Of a stretch of 50,390 nt of DNA, positions 41,742 through 49,962 are shown in pieces (positions within the stretch are counted from its first letter, which is position 1; each line of letters opens with the position of its first letter). Under the pieces are notes generated by a model. The model saw only the letters and a program-made list of their open reading frames with translations. It searched no databases and had not been told where the DNA came from. The stretch comes from Desulfuromonadaceae bacterium UBA2294 (lineage in GTDB: Bacteria; Desulfobacterota; Desulfuromonadia; Desulfuromonadales; UBA2294). A program made the translations under genes and the position numbers. The DNA lies in contig DDWE01000026.1 of the NCBI GenBank assembly GCA_002345625.1, positions 581 through 50,970 on the forward strand. The letters run 5' to 3'.

Positions 41742-42479
41742 TTAAAACTTCTGCTCGACAAGTTTCTGTGCCTTCTTTGTGTATTTGCTCTGCGGATACT
41801 CTTTGTAAAGACGGTTGAACTGCTCTGCTGCCAACTCCCTTTTATTATTATCAAGGTAGGCACTGCCAAGGATGAAGTACAGCTCATCTCTGCGGCTAAA
41901 GTCAGGATAAGTTGTGATCAATGGCTCCAGTCGAGCGATGGCCGCTGCGCTGACCCCCCTTTTTTGATAAAAAGAGCCGATATGAAGTTCGTGTCCTGCC
42001 AGAGTGTCTTCTTCCTCGGCAATGAATTTTTCGATGTCTGGGCGTCTCTCGTCGGTCGGGTAACGGGACAGCAGGGTTTTAAAAGCTGAGAGGGCATTGC
42101 GCGTCGTTGTTTGATCCCGTGCCGGCGCCAGCATCTCCCGGTGATAAGAGACGCCGAGATTGTAAAGGACGTTGGCGGTATTCGGGTCATTAGGATGAGC
42201 TTTGAGGTAGGCTTCATAAGCAACGGCTGCTTCGATATAACGTTCAGCCAGAAAATTGGCCTCGGCAATTTTAAGTTCGGCAAGGGCATTCATCTCCGGC
42301 GAGACAAAGCGTTCACGGACCTTTTCCCAGGCGGCAATCGCATCGTCATAACGGTTCTCGGAAAAAAAGGTTTCTCCTTCGCTCATGAGAATTTCTGCAG
42401 ATCGAGGCGGGGGGACGATACTGCTGCTGCAGGCAGTCATGAAAAAAAGGCAGAGGCTTGCTAAAAACAGAAAGCGCAT
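41742..42479 (-). CDS. bamD: Outer-membrane assembly lipoprotein BamD
   Basis: The ATG at 42479 gives 245 residues. A lipoprotein signal ends in MTAC with Cys17 as the lipidated residue (LCLFFMTACSSS). TPR-like repeats follow: SEGETFFSENRYDDAIAAWE, YIEAAVAYEAYLKAHPNDP, ALSAFKTLLSRYPTDERRP, and a fourth-to-fifth pair ending EQFNRLYKEYPQSKY. This is the BamD plan, although the first repeats are less typical than in E. coli, so a BamD-like/YfiO-family lipoprotein is the cautious name. The frame is open 20 codons upstream. Transcribed after the DUF3617 gene. Confidence 0.8.
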   Translation of the reverse strand: MRFLFLASLCLFFMTACSSSIVPPPRSAEILMSEGETFFSENRYDDAIAAWEKVRERFVSPEMNALAELKIAEANFLAERYIEAAVAYEAYLKAHPNDPNTANVLYNLGVSYHREMLAPARDQTTTRNALSAFKTLLSRYPTDERRPDIEKFIAEEEDTLAGHELHIGSFYQKRGVSAAAIARLEPLITTYPDFSRRDELYFILGSAYLDNNKRELAAEQFNRLYKEYPQSKYTKKAQKLVEQKF

Positions 42480-42529
42480 GGAGGTTATCTTCCTTAAGAG
42501 GTTTTCTTTCCTGGCGACTGGTCGGAATC

Positions 42530-42964
42530 TTAACGGCAATTTCCCTGCCGCTTGCCGGTCAAGGTGTAGGTGCGCATCTCCGTCTCTTTTCCCGTGGCGG
42601 AGGTCATGGTCTGCACGGCCCCTTCGACTTTGTTGCTGTCATAAGTGGCATTGCCGACACTGCGGGTGACAAACTCTTTTTCACGACACTCGGCGACCCA
42701 GAAGACGGTATTTCCTTCGATCTCTTTAGTGAGGAGGCGGCACCCCTCTTTTTTTGCGGGGATGGGGACCGGCTCAGTTTGACTGAGGCAGAGCATCTGG
42801 ACGATTGGCAGAAAATCGGAAGTCGGCGGGTTGATCTGTAAGGTAATATTCCACGCCCCTTCTTTGAGCGGAATCTCATTTTTGGCAGCAAAACAGCTGC
42901 TTAAAGGGAGAAAGAGCGACCAGAAGATGGAAAGTGTTATTAAGGACAGGCGGCGCACCCGCAT
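42530..42964 (-). CDS. DUF3617 family periplasmic protein
   Basis: The ATG at 42964 gives 144 residues with a signal sequence (SLITLSIFWSLFLPLSSCFA). The mature part shows the DUF3617 pattern: PLKEGAWNITLQ, a CLSQTEPVPIP segment, GNTVFWVAECREK with paired cysteines, a TYDSNKVEG motif. Function unknown. An in-frame TTG at 43000 would add 12 residues. It lies between mntP and bamD on the same strand. Confidence 0.75.
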   Translation of the reverse strand: MRVRRLSLITLSIFWSLFLPLSSCFAAKNEIPLKEGAWNITLQINPPTSDFLPIVQMLCLSQTEPVPIPAKKEGCRLLTKEIEGNTVFWVAECREKEFVTRSVGNATYDSNKVEGAVQTMTSATGKETEMRTYTLTGKRQGNCR

Positions 42965-43001
42965 GAATTTTCTCGTTTGTGCTAGCAGGATTTTTGGCAA
43001 C

Positions 43002-43565
43002 TTAGTTCTCCAGAAGGTGTTGTAACAATATTTTGGTGCCTATCGCGCATAAAATCAGCCCCCCGAGGATTTCCACCCGCTTCCCCCAGATCGTCCCGCA
43101 ACGGCGCCCGAGAAGTAGGCCGGCAACAGTAAGGATTGCGGCGACCAGACCGATGATCAAGGCAGGAGTCCAGATGGAAATGTTCAGCATCCCCAGGCTT
43201 AAACCGACGGCGAGGGCATCGATACTGGTAGCAACGGAGAGCACGATAAGCGTCATCCCCCGCGTCGGGTCTTTTCCGTCTTTCGTTTCATTGTCTTGAA
43301 AGGCTTCGTAAAGCATCTTCCCGCCGACAAAAGTGAGGAGGGCAAAGGCGATCCAGTGATCGTACGCATGGATCCATCTCTGGATGGTCATGCCGGCAAG
43401 CCAACCGAGAATCGGCATGAGTGCCTGAAAAAGACCAAAGTGGAAGCCGAGGCGAAAGAGGTGTCGGCCGGTGAGGGAGGAGAGGTTTATTCCCACCCCG
43501 AGAGCCACAGCAAAAGCATCCATGGCAAGGGCTATGGCAAGCCCGAAGATAGTCAGCCAGTCCAT
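43002..43565 (-). CDS. mntP: Manganese efflux pump MntP
   Basis: MntP exports Mn(II) across the inner membrane. The 187-residue product has six membrane segments and the two repeated acidic motifs MDAFAV (Asp16) and SIDALAVG (Asp116) used in metal binding. The cytoplasmic loop contains ETKDGKDP. The ATG has no clear ribosome binding site. No yybP-ykoY (Mn) riboswitch could be recognised in the 177 bases upstream. Divergent from the AI-2E family gene. Confidence 0.93.
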   Translation of the reverse strand: MDWLTIFGLAIALAMDAFAVALGVGINLSSLTGRHLFRLGFHFGLFQALMPILGWLAGMTIQRWIHAYDHWIAFALLTFVGGKMLYEAFQDNETKDGKDPTRGMTLIVLSVATSIDALAVGLSLGMLNISIWTPALIIGLVAAILTVAGLLLGRRCGTIWGKRVEILGGLILCAIGTKILLQHLLEN

Positions 43566-43742
43566 GCTGTTGAAATGTCATCCTGACGCGAAGGGTCTCT
43601 GAACCTGAAGGCTGCGATATTACCGACCTCTGAGTTGTGACACAAGCATAAAAAATTCAAGAGCTCATTGCTCCTGTTAAAATTTTCAAGCGATTTCAGC
43701 GTGCTTTGTGGTAAAAAGAGACCCGAGAATAAGGGAGGTCGT

Positions 43743-44813
43743 GTGTCCGGCATCAAGGAAAAAATAATGAATGCGGAGAAGAGTATCCGGAGCCAGTCGG
43801 GGATTGACCCCCTCTATTTCTACATATCCTCTTGGGTAATAGCTGCTGTTGTCCTCATTCTCGTGCTCAAGTTGCACCTGCTTCCGGCACTCTTTGCCGG
43901 CCTGGCCGTTTATGAACTGGTCCATCTCATCTCCCCCAAATTTCATGGGTACGCTTCAACGAAGAATCGGGCGAGACTCGGGGTTCTTGCTTTAATCGCG
44001 TCTGCGATTGTCGCTACACTAGGTATTTTCGCTCTTTGGTCGGTCTCTTTATTTCGCTTTGGTGCCGGTAGTCTGCCGCGAATGGCGCAGATGATGGCAG
44101 AAATTATCGAAGGTTCCAAGGACATCCTTCCCGCGGGATTGCTGCAGTATCTCCCGGCCAATGTCAACGCAATTAATGTCGCGGCAGCTGATCTGTTACG
44201 CACGCACGCAGAAACATTACAATCTGCCGGAGAAATTTTCGTGCGTTCCCTCGCCTATATCCTTATCGGCATGGTGGTCGGTGCCTTACTTTCATTGCGA
44301 GAGGTGACATCCGGGCGCAAACGTTTGCGCCGGCCTTTGGCCACAGCGCTGGCAGAAAGGGCGAGGCGTTTCACCCGCGCTTTTCGACGCGTCGTTTTTG
44401 CCCAGGTAAGGATTGCGGCTTTAAATACTTTTTTAACCTGGCTTTATCTGGGGGTTGCTCTCCCTTTGTTGGGAATTTCGATTCCCTACGTCAAAACGAT
44501 GGTGGCATTAACATTTATCGTCGGACTTTTACCGGTGATCGGCAATATTATCTCGAATACGGTGATTGTCATTATCAGTTTGAGTGTTTCTTTCCAGGTC
44601 GCCGGTTCTTCACTCCTTTTTCTCATTATTATCCATAAACTGGAGTACTTCATTAATGCCCGGATTATCGGTGCCCGCATTGATGCCCGTGCCTGGGAAT
44701 TGCTCCTGGCCATGCTGGTTATGGAGGCAGCTTTCGGTCTTAGTGGCCTGGTTGCTGCCCCGGTCTATTATGCCTATTTAAAAGATGAACTTGAAGCGCA
44801 GCACCTTGTCTAA
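43743..44813 (+). CDS. AI-2E family transporter / PerM-like membrane protein
   Basis: The GTG at 43743, behind GGGAGG, gives 356 residues; ATG 43767 behind AAGGA is almost as likely, and the frame is open up to 43668. The protein has about seven membrane segments and the AI-2E/YdiK family features, with a loop after helix three and the conserved FIVGLLPVIGNIISNTVIV segment. Members have been tied to autoinducer export, Na+/H+ exchange or other transport, so substrate is not inferred. It lies 48 bases before a DppC-type gene, both on the plus strand. Confidence 0.82.
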   Translation: MSGIKEKIMNAEKSIRSQSGIDPLYFYISSWVIAAVVLILVLKLHLLPALFAGLAVYELVHLISPKFHGYASTKNRARLGVLALIASAIVATLGIFALWSVSLFRFGAGSLPRMAQMMAEIIEGSKDILPAGLLQYLPANVNAINVAAADLLRTHAETLQSAGEIFVRSLAYILIGMVVGALLSLREVTSGRKRLRRPLATALAERARRFTRAFRRVVFAQVRIAALNTFLTWLYLGVALPLLGISIPYVKTMVALTFIVGLLPVIGNIISNTVIVIISLSVSFQVAGSSLLFLIIIHKLEYFINARIIGARIDARAWELLLAMLVMEAAFGLSGLVAAPVYYAYLKDELEAQHLV

Positions 44814-44861
44814 GTTTGAATAATCGTAGCAGTTGTCACAATAATTGGAAGATGGCAAGTT

Positions 44862-45710
44862 ATGAGCGATTTTCTTAAAAGTTTTATCAAGATCTTGCGG
44901 CAATTGCAGCGCAATCGTATGGCTCTGGCCGGGGTGTTGATTGTCGTCTTTATGTTTCTCCTTGCCCTTTTTGCCCCGCTGTATAATCGCGACCCCGGCG
45001 CCATTGATATTACGCTGCGGTTGATGCCGCCGGGGTGGGGTCATCCCCTTGGTACCGATGATCTCGGTCGTGATGTACTGGCTCGCATCCTTTATGGTGC
45101 GCGGATCTCTCTTCTGGTTGGTTTTGTTGCTGTCGGCATTGCCACCGTAATCGGCATCATTGTCGGGGCAATGGCCGGTTTTTATGGCCGTTGGGTTGAT
45201 GCCTTACTCATGCGCTTTGTCGATATCATGCTCTGTTTCCCGACATTTTTTCTCATCCTTGCGGTCATCGCTTTTCTCGAACCCTCCATCTGGAACATCA
45301 TGATTATTATCGGTCTGACCGGTTGGATGGGGGTTGCACGCCTGGTTCGAGCAGAGTTTTTGTCTTTGCGCAGTCGTGATTTTGTTGTGGCCGCCCAATC
45401 GATCGGCGCCTCCGACCAGCGCCTGATCTTCCATCATATCCTCCCGAATGCCCTTTCTCCGGTGATCGTTTCAGCGACTCTGGGAGTGGCCGGCGCCATC
45501 CTCACTGAAAGCGCCCTCTCGTTTCTGGGGATTGGTGTGCAGCCCCCGACTCCGTCCTGGGGGAATATGCTGATTACCGGGAAACAGACGCTCGGTTCCG
45601 CCTGGTGGCTCTCGGTCTTCCCCGGGATGGCTATTCTGCTGACGGTTCTCGGTTACAATCTCCTTGGAGAAGGTTTGCGTGATGCCCTGGACCCGCGCAT
45701 GGAACGCTAG
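44862..45710 (+). CDS. ABC transporter permease, DppC/OppC type
   Basis: The 282-residue product has an N-terminal OppC extension (QRNRMALAGVLIVVFMFLLALFAP cut short here), then GTDDLGRDVLARILYGARISL, six membrane helices and the EAA loop (AAQSIGASDQRLIFHHILPN). The C-terminus has the family signature LSFLGIGVQPPTPSWG. These permeases import peptides, nickel or related solutes together with a DppB partner, a binding protein and ATPases. None of those partners is in the window. Confidence 0.9.
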   Translation: MSDFLKSFIKILRQLQRNRMALAGVLIVVFMFLLALFAPLYNRDPGAIDITLRLMPPGWGHPLGTDDLGRDVLARILYGARISLLVGFVAVGIATVIGIIVGAMAGFYGRWVDALLMRFVDIMLCFPTFFLILAVIAFLEPSIWNIMIIIGLTGWMGVARLVRAEFLSLRSRDFVVAAQSIGASDQRLIFHHILPNALSPVIVSATLGVAGAILTESALSFLGIGVQPPTPSWGNMLITGKQTLGSAWWLSVFPGMAILLTVLGYNLLGEGLRDALDPRMER

Positions 45711-45719
45711 GGAGGTTTG

Positions 45720-46142
45720 ATGATTCTGGCTTTGACCCCGGAAACATTGATTCAGGAGCGCGTCGCCGCCTTCATGCAGCAGGATTTTCTGGCCATTTTT
45801 CACAGCTATCACCCTGACGCCCCGTTCCTGCACTTCTTTCCTGATTGTGACACTTACCTGACCTATGCCACGACAGAGATCGCAGGGATCTTCGAGATCA
45901 GTGCCTGTGAAATTCTGCGCACCGTTCAACATGATGAAACAGCAGAGGTGCTATTCCGTCAGCGTCTGCTCCTTAAAGGCGAAGTCATTGACTCCCTTGA
46001 AATAGGCCGCTGCCAACGCGCTACGGATGGCAGGTGGTTTTTTGTGGCGGCGCTGCGTCTCGATCTCCGCAAATTAGCAGCGGATCTTCACTCCTGTTCC
46101 TGGGAGGATCTGCGCGCTGCCGGCAATGACCTGTGGATTTAA
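45720..46142 (+). CDS. YchJ-like / NTF2-fold protein
   Basis: The ATG at 45720 follows GGAGG and gives 140 residues. The pattern (ERVAAFMQQDFLAIFHSYHP; VLFRQRLLLKGE; ATDGRWFFVAAL) fits the middle domain of YchJ (NTF2-like fold), but the SEC-C zinc motifs of full YchJ are missing. Function unknown. It starts 9 bases after the DppC-type gene and ends 3 bases before mutM. Confidence 0.6.
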   Translation: MILALTPETLIQERVAAFMQQDFLAIFHSYHPDAPFLHFFPDCDTYLTYATTEIAGIFEISACEILRTVQHDETAEVLFRQRLLLKGEVIDSLEIGRCQRATDGRWFFVAALRLDLRKLAADLHSCSWEDLRAAGNDLWI

Positions 46143-46145
46143 ACG

Positions 46146-46964
46146 ATGCCTGAATTGCCGGAAGTTGAAACGATCTGCCGGGGGATCGCCCCGCTTATTG
46201 TCGGCTTAAACATTGCGGAAATTATCGTCCGTGAACCGCGCCTGCGGGTGTTAATCCCTGCCGGTCTTTCCGCTTCCCTGCAAGGGCGGACGGTCCTTGC
46301 TGTCAGTCGCCGGGCAAAATATCTGCTGATTCATTTTAGCGGCGATTGTACTCTGCTGATCCATCTGGGCATGTCCGGTACGCTGCGCTTCCTTGCTGAA
46401 CCACTCCCTTTTGAATGTCACGATCATGCCGAAATTATCTTTAACCAAGGTGGTCGGCTGCGCTTTCGTGACCCCCGTCGTTTTGGCGCTATCCTCTTGG
46501 CTTATGGAGATCCCCTCACGCACCCTGCGCTGGCAGGGCTGGGGCCGGAACCCCTTTCTGATGAGTTTACCGCGGAGTATCTTTATCTCCGTTCCCGAAA
46601 AAAGACGGTTACTATTAAATTTTTTTTGATGGAACAGAAAACAGTTGTCGGGGTCGGGAATATCTATGTCAGTGAGGCTCTGCATGCGGCCGGAATTGCC
46701 CCGTGGCGACAAGCCGGAAAGATCAGTCGCCGGCGTTATGCTTTACTGGTGAAGGAGGTCCGCGCCGTGTTGCTGCGTGCTATTGCGGCGGGGGGGACGA
46801 CACTGCGCGATTTTCAAGGTGCAACCGGGAAACCGGGTTATTTTTCCCAGGAATTATTGGCTTATGGTCGTGCCGGTGAGCCGTGCCGAAAGTGCGGAGG
46901 GGAAATCCAGAGCATGCGGATTGGTGGGCGATCGAGTTTTTACTGCGCCGTCTGCCAGTCATGA
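46146..46964 (+). CDS. mutM: Formamidopyrimidine-DNA glycosylase
   Basis: MutM removes 8-oxoguanine and formamidopyrimidines from DNA and cuts the abasic site. The 272-residue product starts MPELPEVETICRG, with the catalytic Pro2-Glu3 pair. The helix-two-turn-helix region (VGVGNIYVSEALHAAGI) and the C-terminal zinc finger with Cys247, Cys250, Cys267 and Cys270 (CRKC...CAVC) are intact. It is followed by a bidirectional terminator. Confidence 0.96.
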   Translation: MPELPEVETICRGIAPLIVGLNIAEIIVREPRLRVLIPAGLSASLQGRTVLAVSRRAKYLLIHFSGDCTLLIHLGMSGTLRFLAEPLPFECHDHAEIIFNQGGRLRFRDPRRFGAILLAYGDPLTHPALAGLGPEPLSDEFTAEYLYLRSRKKTVTIKFFLMEQKTVVGVGNIYVSEALHAAGIAPWRQAGKISRRRYALLVKEVRAVLLRAIAAGGTTLRDFQGATGKPGYFSQELLAYGRAGEPCRKCGGEIQSMRIGGRSSFYCAVCQS

Positions 46965-46969
46965 CCATG

Positions 46970-47005
46970 AAAAAAGGCTCCCGAATCATCTCGGGAGCCT
47001 TTTTT
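46970..47005. terminator. Bidirectional Rho-independent terminator between mutM and korC
   Basis: A perfect 15-bp inverted repeat (AAAAAAGGCTCCCGA / TCGGGAGCCTTTTTT) with a 6-base loop lies between the two convergent genes. The A6 and T6 ends make it a terminator in both directions. Confidence 0.9.
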
Positions 47006-47025
47006 CATTCATTTCTTCGGCACAA

Positions 47026-47574
47026 CTAGCCGAGGATTTTTTTCATGTCTTCGAACCCTTGTGCGTAGGCTTTTCTGTTGAGCTCAATGAAAGCTTCCGG
47101 AACACGGGACAGGACAGCTTGTAAACCGGCTTCGCGCGAGACGGCATCGGTCAGGGCAATCATGGCACCAAGAGCGACAACGTTGGCAACGATTTCACGA
47201 CCGACAACATCCTTGGCTGTACGCATGATCGGCATTTTGTAGACTTTGAAGTCGCCCTTCGGCTCATTTTTAACAAAGTCGGAGTCGATGAGGAGAACCC
47301 CGCCTTTTTTGATACCGTTGGCGTATTTGTCAGCAGATTCCTGAGTCATTGCCAGGCAGGCGTCAACAACCGTTGCTTTGGGGTAATCGATGGGGCTATC
47401 GGAGATGATGACTTCCGACTTGGATGCCCCGCCGCGGGCCTCAGGGCCGTAGCTCTGGGACTGAACGGCATGCTTTCCCTCGATGATCGAGGCGGCCTCG
47501 GCCAGAATGATCCCGGCGGTGATCAGGCCCTGCCCGCCAGCGCCGGAAAACCGTATTTCATATCTTTTAGACAT
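47026..47574 (-). CDS. korC: 2-oxoglutarate:ferredoxin oxidoreductase, gamma subunit
   Basis: The 182-residue product is the gamma subunit of the 2-oxoacid:ferredoxin oxidoreductase family: GAGGQGLITAG at residues 11-21, YGPEARGGASKSEVIIS and the mid-domain VDACLAMTQES. In the four-subunit enzyme it interacts with CoA or stabilises the complex. It is the last gene of korDABC, 21 bases after korB. Choice of 2-oxoglutarate over other 2-oxoacids rests on the mdh-korDABC order known from Geobacter. Confidence 0.9.
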   Translation of the reverse strand: MSKRYEIRFSGAGGQGLITAGIILAEAASIIEGKHAVQSQSYGPEARGGASKSEVIISDSPIDYPKATVVDACLAMTQESADKYANGIKKGGVLLIDSDFVKNEPKGDFKVYKMPIMRTAKDVVGREIVANVVALGAMIALTDAVSREAGLQAVLSRVPEAFIELNRKAYAQGFEDMKKILG

Positions 47575-47595
47575 TCTTCGGTCTCCTTCGTCTGA

Positions 47596-48414
47596 TTATT
47601 TCGCGCCCTTGGCGCGGGCAATGACCTTTGCGTACTGCTCGCAGTACTCGGGCTTGTCTTCCTTGTAGAGGACGCCGGTCAAGATCTTTCCTTCGAGCTG
47701 TTCGGCGGTCATCTTGCCGGCAGCTGTCACAGGAACAGCGATATCCTTGAGGCGTTTCATCATATCGACAACGCTGCGGAACTTGTTGCGGCGACCGTAA
47801 GTGGTCGGGCAGTCGTCAAGAACCTCGATAATCGCCATTCCTTTGTGTTTGATCCCTTCGGCAATCAATTTGTCGATCTGGGTGGCATGGAAAGCGGTGG
47901 TCCGGGCGACAAAAGTAGCGCCGGCGCCGATTGCCAGTTTGCTGATATCGAAAGTCGGGTCGGGATTGCCGTAAGGCGTGGTTGAAGCTTTGTCACCGGT
48001 CGGCGTGCAGGGGGAGAACTGTCCGCCGGTCATGCCGTAGATGAAGTTATTCATGATGACATAAGTCATGTCGATGTTACGACGGCAGGCGTGGATGAAG
48101 TGGTTTCCGCCGATCGCGGTACCATCGCCGTCGCCACCCATGACGATGACATTCATCTCGGGTCTGGCCATCTTGACGCCGGTCGCGAACGCAGCGGCAC
48201 GGCCGTGGGCGGTGTGCAGGGTGCACATGTCAACGTAGCCGGGGAGACGGCTGGCACAGCCGATACCGGAGACGAGAGCGGTGTTGTTCTTCTCAAGACC
48301 GCAAGTATCCATGGCCCGGAGCAGGCCCTTCATGACGATGCCATGGCCGCAACCAGGGCACCAGATGTGGGGCAGTTTGCCAGGACGGAGTGATTTTTCG
48401 TAATCGTAAGCCAT
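47596..48414 (-). CDS. korB: 2-oxoglutarate:ferredoxin oxidoreductase, beta subunit
   Basis: The ATG at 48414 gives 272 residues (MAYDYEKSLRPGKLPHIWC). It carries the CPGCGHG motif (19-25) and the thiamine diphosphate signature GDGDG (94-98) to MNN (121-123). The enzyme converts 2-oxoglutarate, CoA and oxidised ferredoxin to succinyl-CoA, CO2 and reduced ferredoxin, in either direction. The frame is open upstream into korA but those 38 residues are not family-like. It starts one base after the korA stop. Confidence 0.92.
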   Translation of the reverse strand: MAYDYEKSLRPGKLPHIWCPGCGHGIVMKGLLRAMDTCGLEKNNTALVSGIGCASRLPGYVDMCTLHTAHGRAAAFATGVKMARPEMNVIVMGGDGDGTAIGGNHFIHACRRNIDMTYVIMNNFIYGMTGGQFSPCTPTGDKASTTPYGNPDPTFDISKLAIGAGATFVARTTAFHATQIDKLIAEGIKHKGMAIIEVLDDCPTTYGRRNKFRSVVDMMKRLKDIAVPVTAAGKMTAEQLEGKILTGVLYKEDKPEYCEQYAKVIARAKGAK

Positions 48415-48415
48415 G

Positions 48416-49555
48416 TTACTTGACCTCCTTGACCTGGGCAATGATCTGGCCGGGGTTGAGTGGCTCACCGTCGACCCGACCGATGCTGATAACCGGGCAG
48501 CTGCCCTTGACCACACGCTCGACTTCAAGATTCATCTGGCCGAGGTTCATTTCAGGGACGATGATCGCCTTGACCTGCTTACCAAGGGCGGAAATGCGCT
48601 TTTCCGGGAAGGGCCAGAGGGTGAGGGGGCGGAAGAGGCCGGCTTTGATCCCTTCTTTACGTAGTTCGTTGACCGCGTAACGGGCGGAACGGCTGGTGGA
48701 ACCGTAGGCAAAGATCAGAACTTCGGCATCTTCAGTCAGATACTCTTCGTTCAACTCAATCTGGGCGCGAGCTACTTCACCTTCGACTTTGCGGACCTGG
48801 CGACGCTCTTCAGCATCGACGTACTCCGCTTTCGTGGTCGGGAAGCCATCCTGTGCCTTGTTCAGACCAGTGACATGGAAGCGGTAACCGGAACCGAAAG
48901 CAGCCAGGGGCGGCACGTCACCGAAGGAGGTGTCGTACGGCTTGTACTGCTCGGGGGGAACGGTCGGCAGGGTGCGGTTGATAATTTCAAGCTCGCCCGG
49001 TTCGGGGAACTCGATACGCTCACGCATATGGCCGACGATTTCGTCATAAAGGACCTGTACCGGCATGCGGTACTTTTCGGCGAGATTGAAGGCGCGGACG
49101 GTCTCGGTGAAGATCTCCTGAACCGAAGCAGGAACCAGAGCGATGGTTGCGTGATCGCCGTGGGTCCCCCATTTGGCCTGCTGCACGTCGGACTGGCCGG
49201 GGCCGGTCGGCATGCCGGTCGACGGACCGCCGCGCATGACGTTGATGATAACGCAGGGGATCTCGGCAATACAGGCGTAGCCGATGAGTTCCTGTTTGAG
49301 CGAGACGCCAGGACCCGAAGTTGCGGTCAGGACTTTGGCGCCTGTCAAGGAAGCACCGAGGACTGAAGCCATAGCAGCAATCTCGTCTTCCATCTGGATG
49401 AATTTACCGCCGACTTTAGGGAGTTCGTTAGAGAGAACTTCCGCGACTTCGGTGGAGGGGGTAATGGGGTATCCGCCGAAAAATGTGCAACCGGCGTACA
49501 TTGCGCCGTGCGCACAGGCTTCGTTCCCCTGCATCAGAGCTACTTTTTTTGCCAC
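48416..49555 (-). CDS. korA: 2-oxoglutarate:ferredoxin oxidoreductase, alpha subunit
   Basis: The 379-residue product starts at GTG (MAKKVALMQGNEACAHGAMY) behind AGGAGGTCAGCTAAC. The family motifs GGYPITPSTEVAE and ATSGPGVSLKQELIGY are near the N-terminus, followed by MRGGPSTGMPTGPGQSD. It pairs with korB to make the thiamine diphosphate catalytic core. Upstream korD and downstream korB lie within 20 bases and 1 base, so all four are one operon. Confidence 0.92.
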   Translation of the reverse strand: MAKKVALMQGNEACAHGAMYAGCTFFGGYPITPSTEVAEVLSNELPKVGGKFIQMEDEIAAMASVLGASLTGAKVLTATSGPGVSLKQELIGYACIAEIPCVIINVMRGGPSTGMPTGPGQSDVQQAKWGTHGDHATIALVPASVQEIFTETVRAFNLAEKYRMPVQVLYDEIVGHMRERIEFPEPGELEIINRTLPTVPPEQYKPYDTSFGDVPPLAAFGSGYRFHVTGLNKAQDGFPTTKAEYVDAEERRQVRKVEGEVARAQIELNEEYLTEDAEVLIFAYGSTSRSARYAVNELRKEGIKAGLFRPLTLWPFPEKRISALGKQVKAIIVPEMNLGQMNLEVERVVKGSCPVISIGRVDGEPLNPGQIIAQVKEVK

Positions 49556-49575
49556 GTTAGCTGACCTCCTATGAA

Positions 49576-49758
49576 TTAATCAGTGTGGACTTTGATGGCG
49601 AAGTCGGGACAACGTAGTTCGCACTGCATGCACTTGATGCAGTCGTCAGGGCGAGCTACCTTCACGATGAACCCATCCATTTCAAGGACGTTCTTGGGAC
49701 AGAACTCCACGCAGATGCTGCATCCTTTGCAGTATCTTTCGATGACCTCAATGCTCAT
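49576..49758 (-). CDS. korD: 2-oxoglutarate:ferredoxin oxidoreductase, delta (ferredoxin-like) subunit
   Basis: A 60-residue two-cluster ferredoxin: CKGCSICVEFCP (Cys10, 13, 16, 20) and CIKCMQCELRCP (Cys40, 43, 46, 50) would hold two [4Fe-4S] clusters and carry electrons from the korAB core. AAAGGAGAGTAATAGG precedes the ATG. It is the first gene of korDABC, 204 bases after mdh; a weak candidate promoter lies upstream. Confidence 0.93.
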   Translation of the reverse strand: MSIEVIERYCKGCSICVEFCPKNVLEMDGFIVKVARPDDCIKCMQCELRCPDFAIKVHTD

Positions 49759-49843
49759 TCCTATTACTCTCCTTTACAGATTTTTGAGCAGCCGAAACAC
49801 GGTTTTACAACTTGCGGAGATTAGCACAACTGCCGGAATTCGA

Positions 49844-49871
49844 TCTATAGAAAATTTTCGGGTCTTCAAAA
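49844..49871 (-). promoter_or_regulatory. Weak candidate promoter of korDABC
   Basis: On the minus strand TATAGA (49844-49849) lies 16 bases from TTTTGA (49866-49871), 86 bases before korD. The -35 match is poor. It may allow korDABC to be read separately from mdh, consistent with a hairpin just upstream. Confidence 0.3.
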
Positions 49872-49902
49872 GAGTCGAGGTTCGGTTTCTTCACTTTCTT
49901 CA

Positions 49903-49938
49903 GTAAAGAAGGGCAATGTTACCATTGCCCTTCCTTAC
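49903..49938 (-). terminator. Probable terminator or attenuator after mdh
   Basis: The repeat GTAAAGAAGGGCAATG / CATTGCCCTTCCTTAC with a 4-base loop begins 25 bases after the mdh stop. The stem is 11 bp or more, but on the minus strand only TTTAC follows, so termination may be partial and some read-through to korD is possible. Confidence 0.6.
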
Positions 49939-49962
49939 TCGCTTTACGCTTGGAGCAAATGA

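Noticed and set aside
43566..43742. Manganese (yybP-ykoY) riboswitch before mntP
   Set aside because: The conserved yybP-ykoY segments could not be found by eye; the leader is partly taken up by a dispersed repeat fragment.
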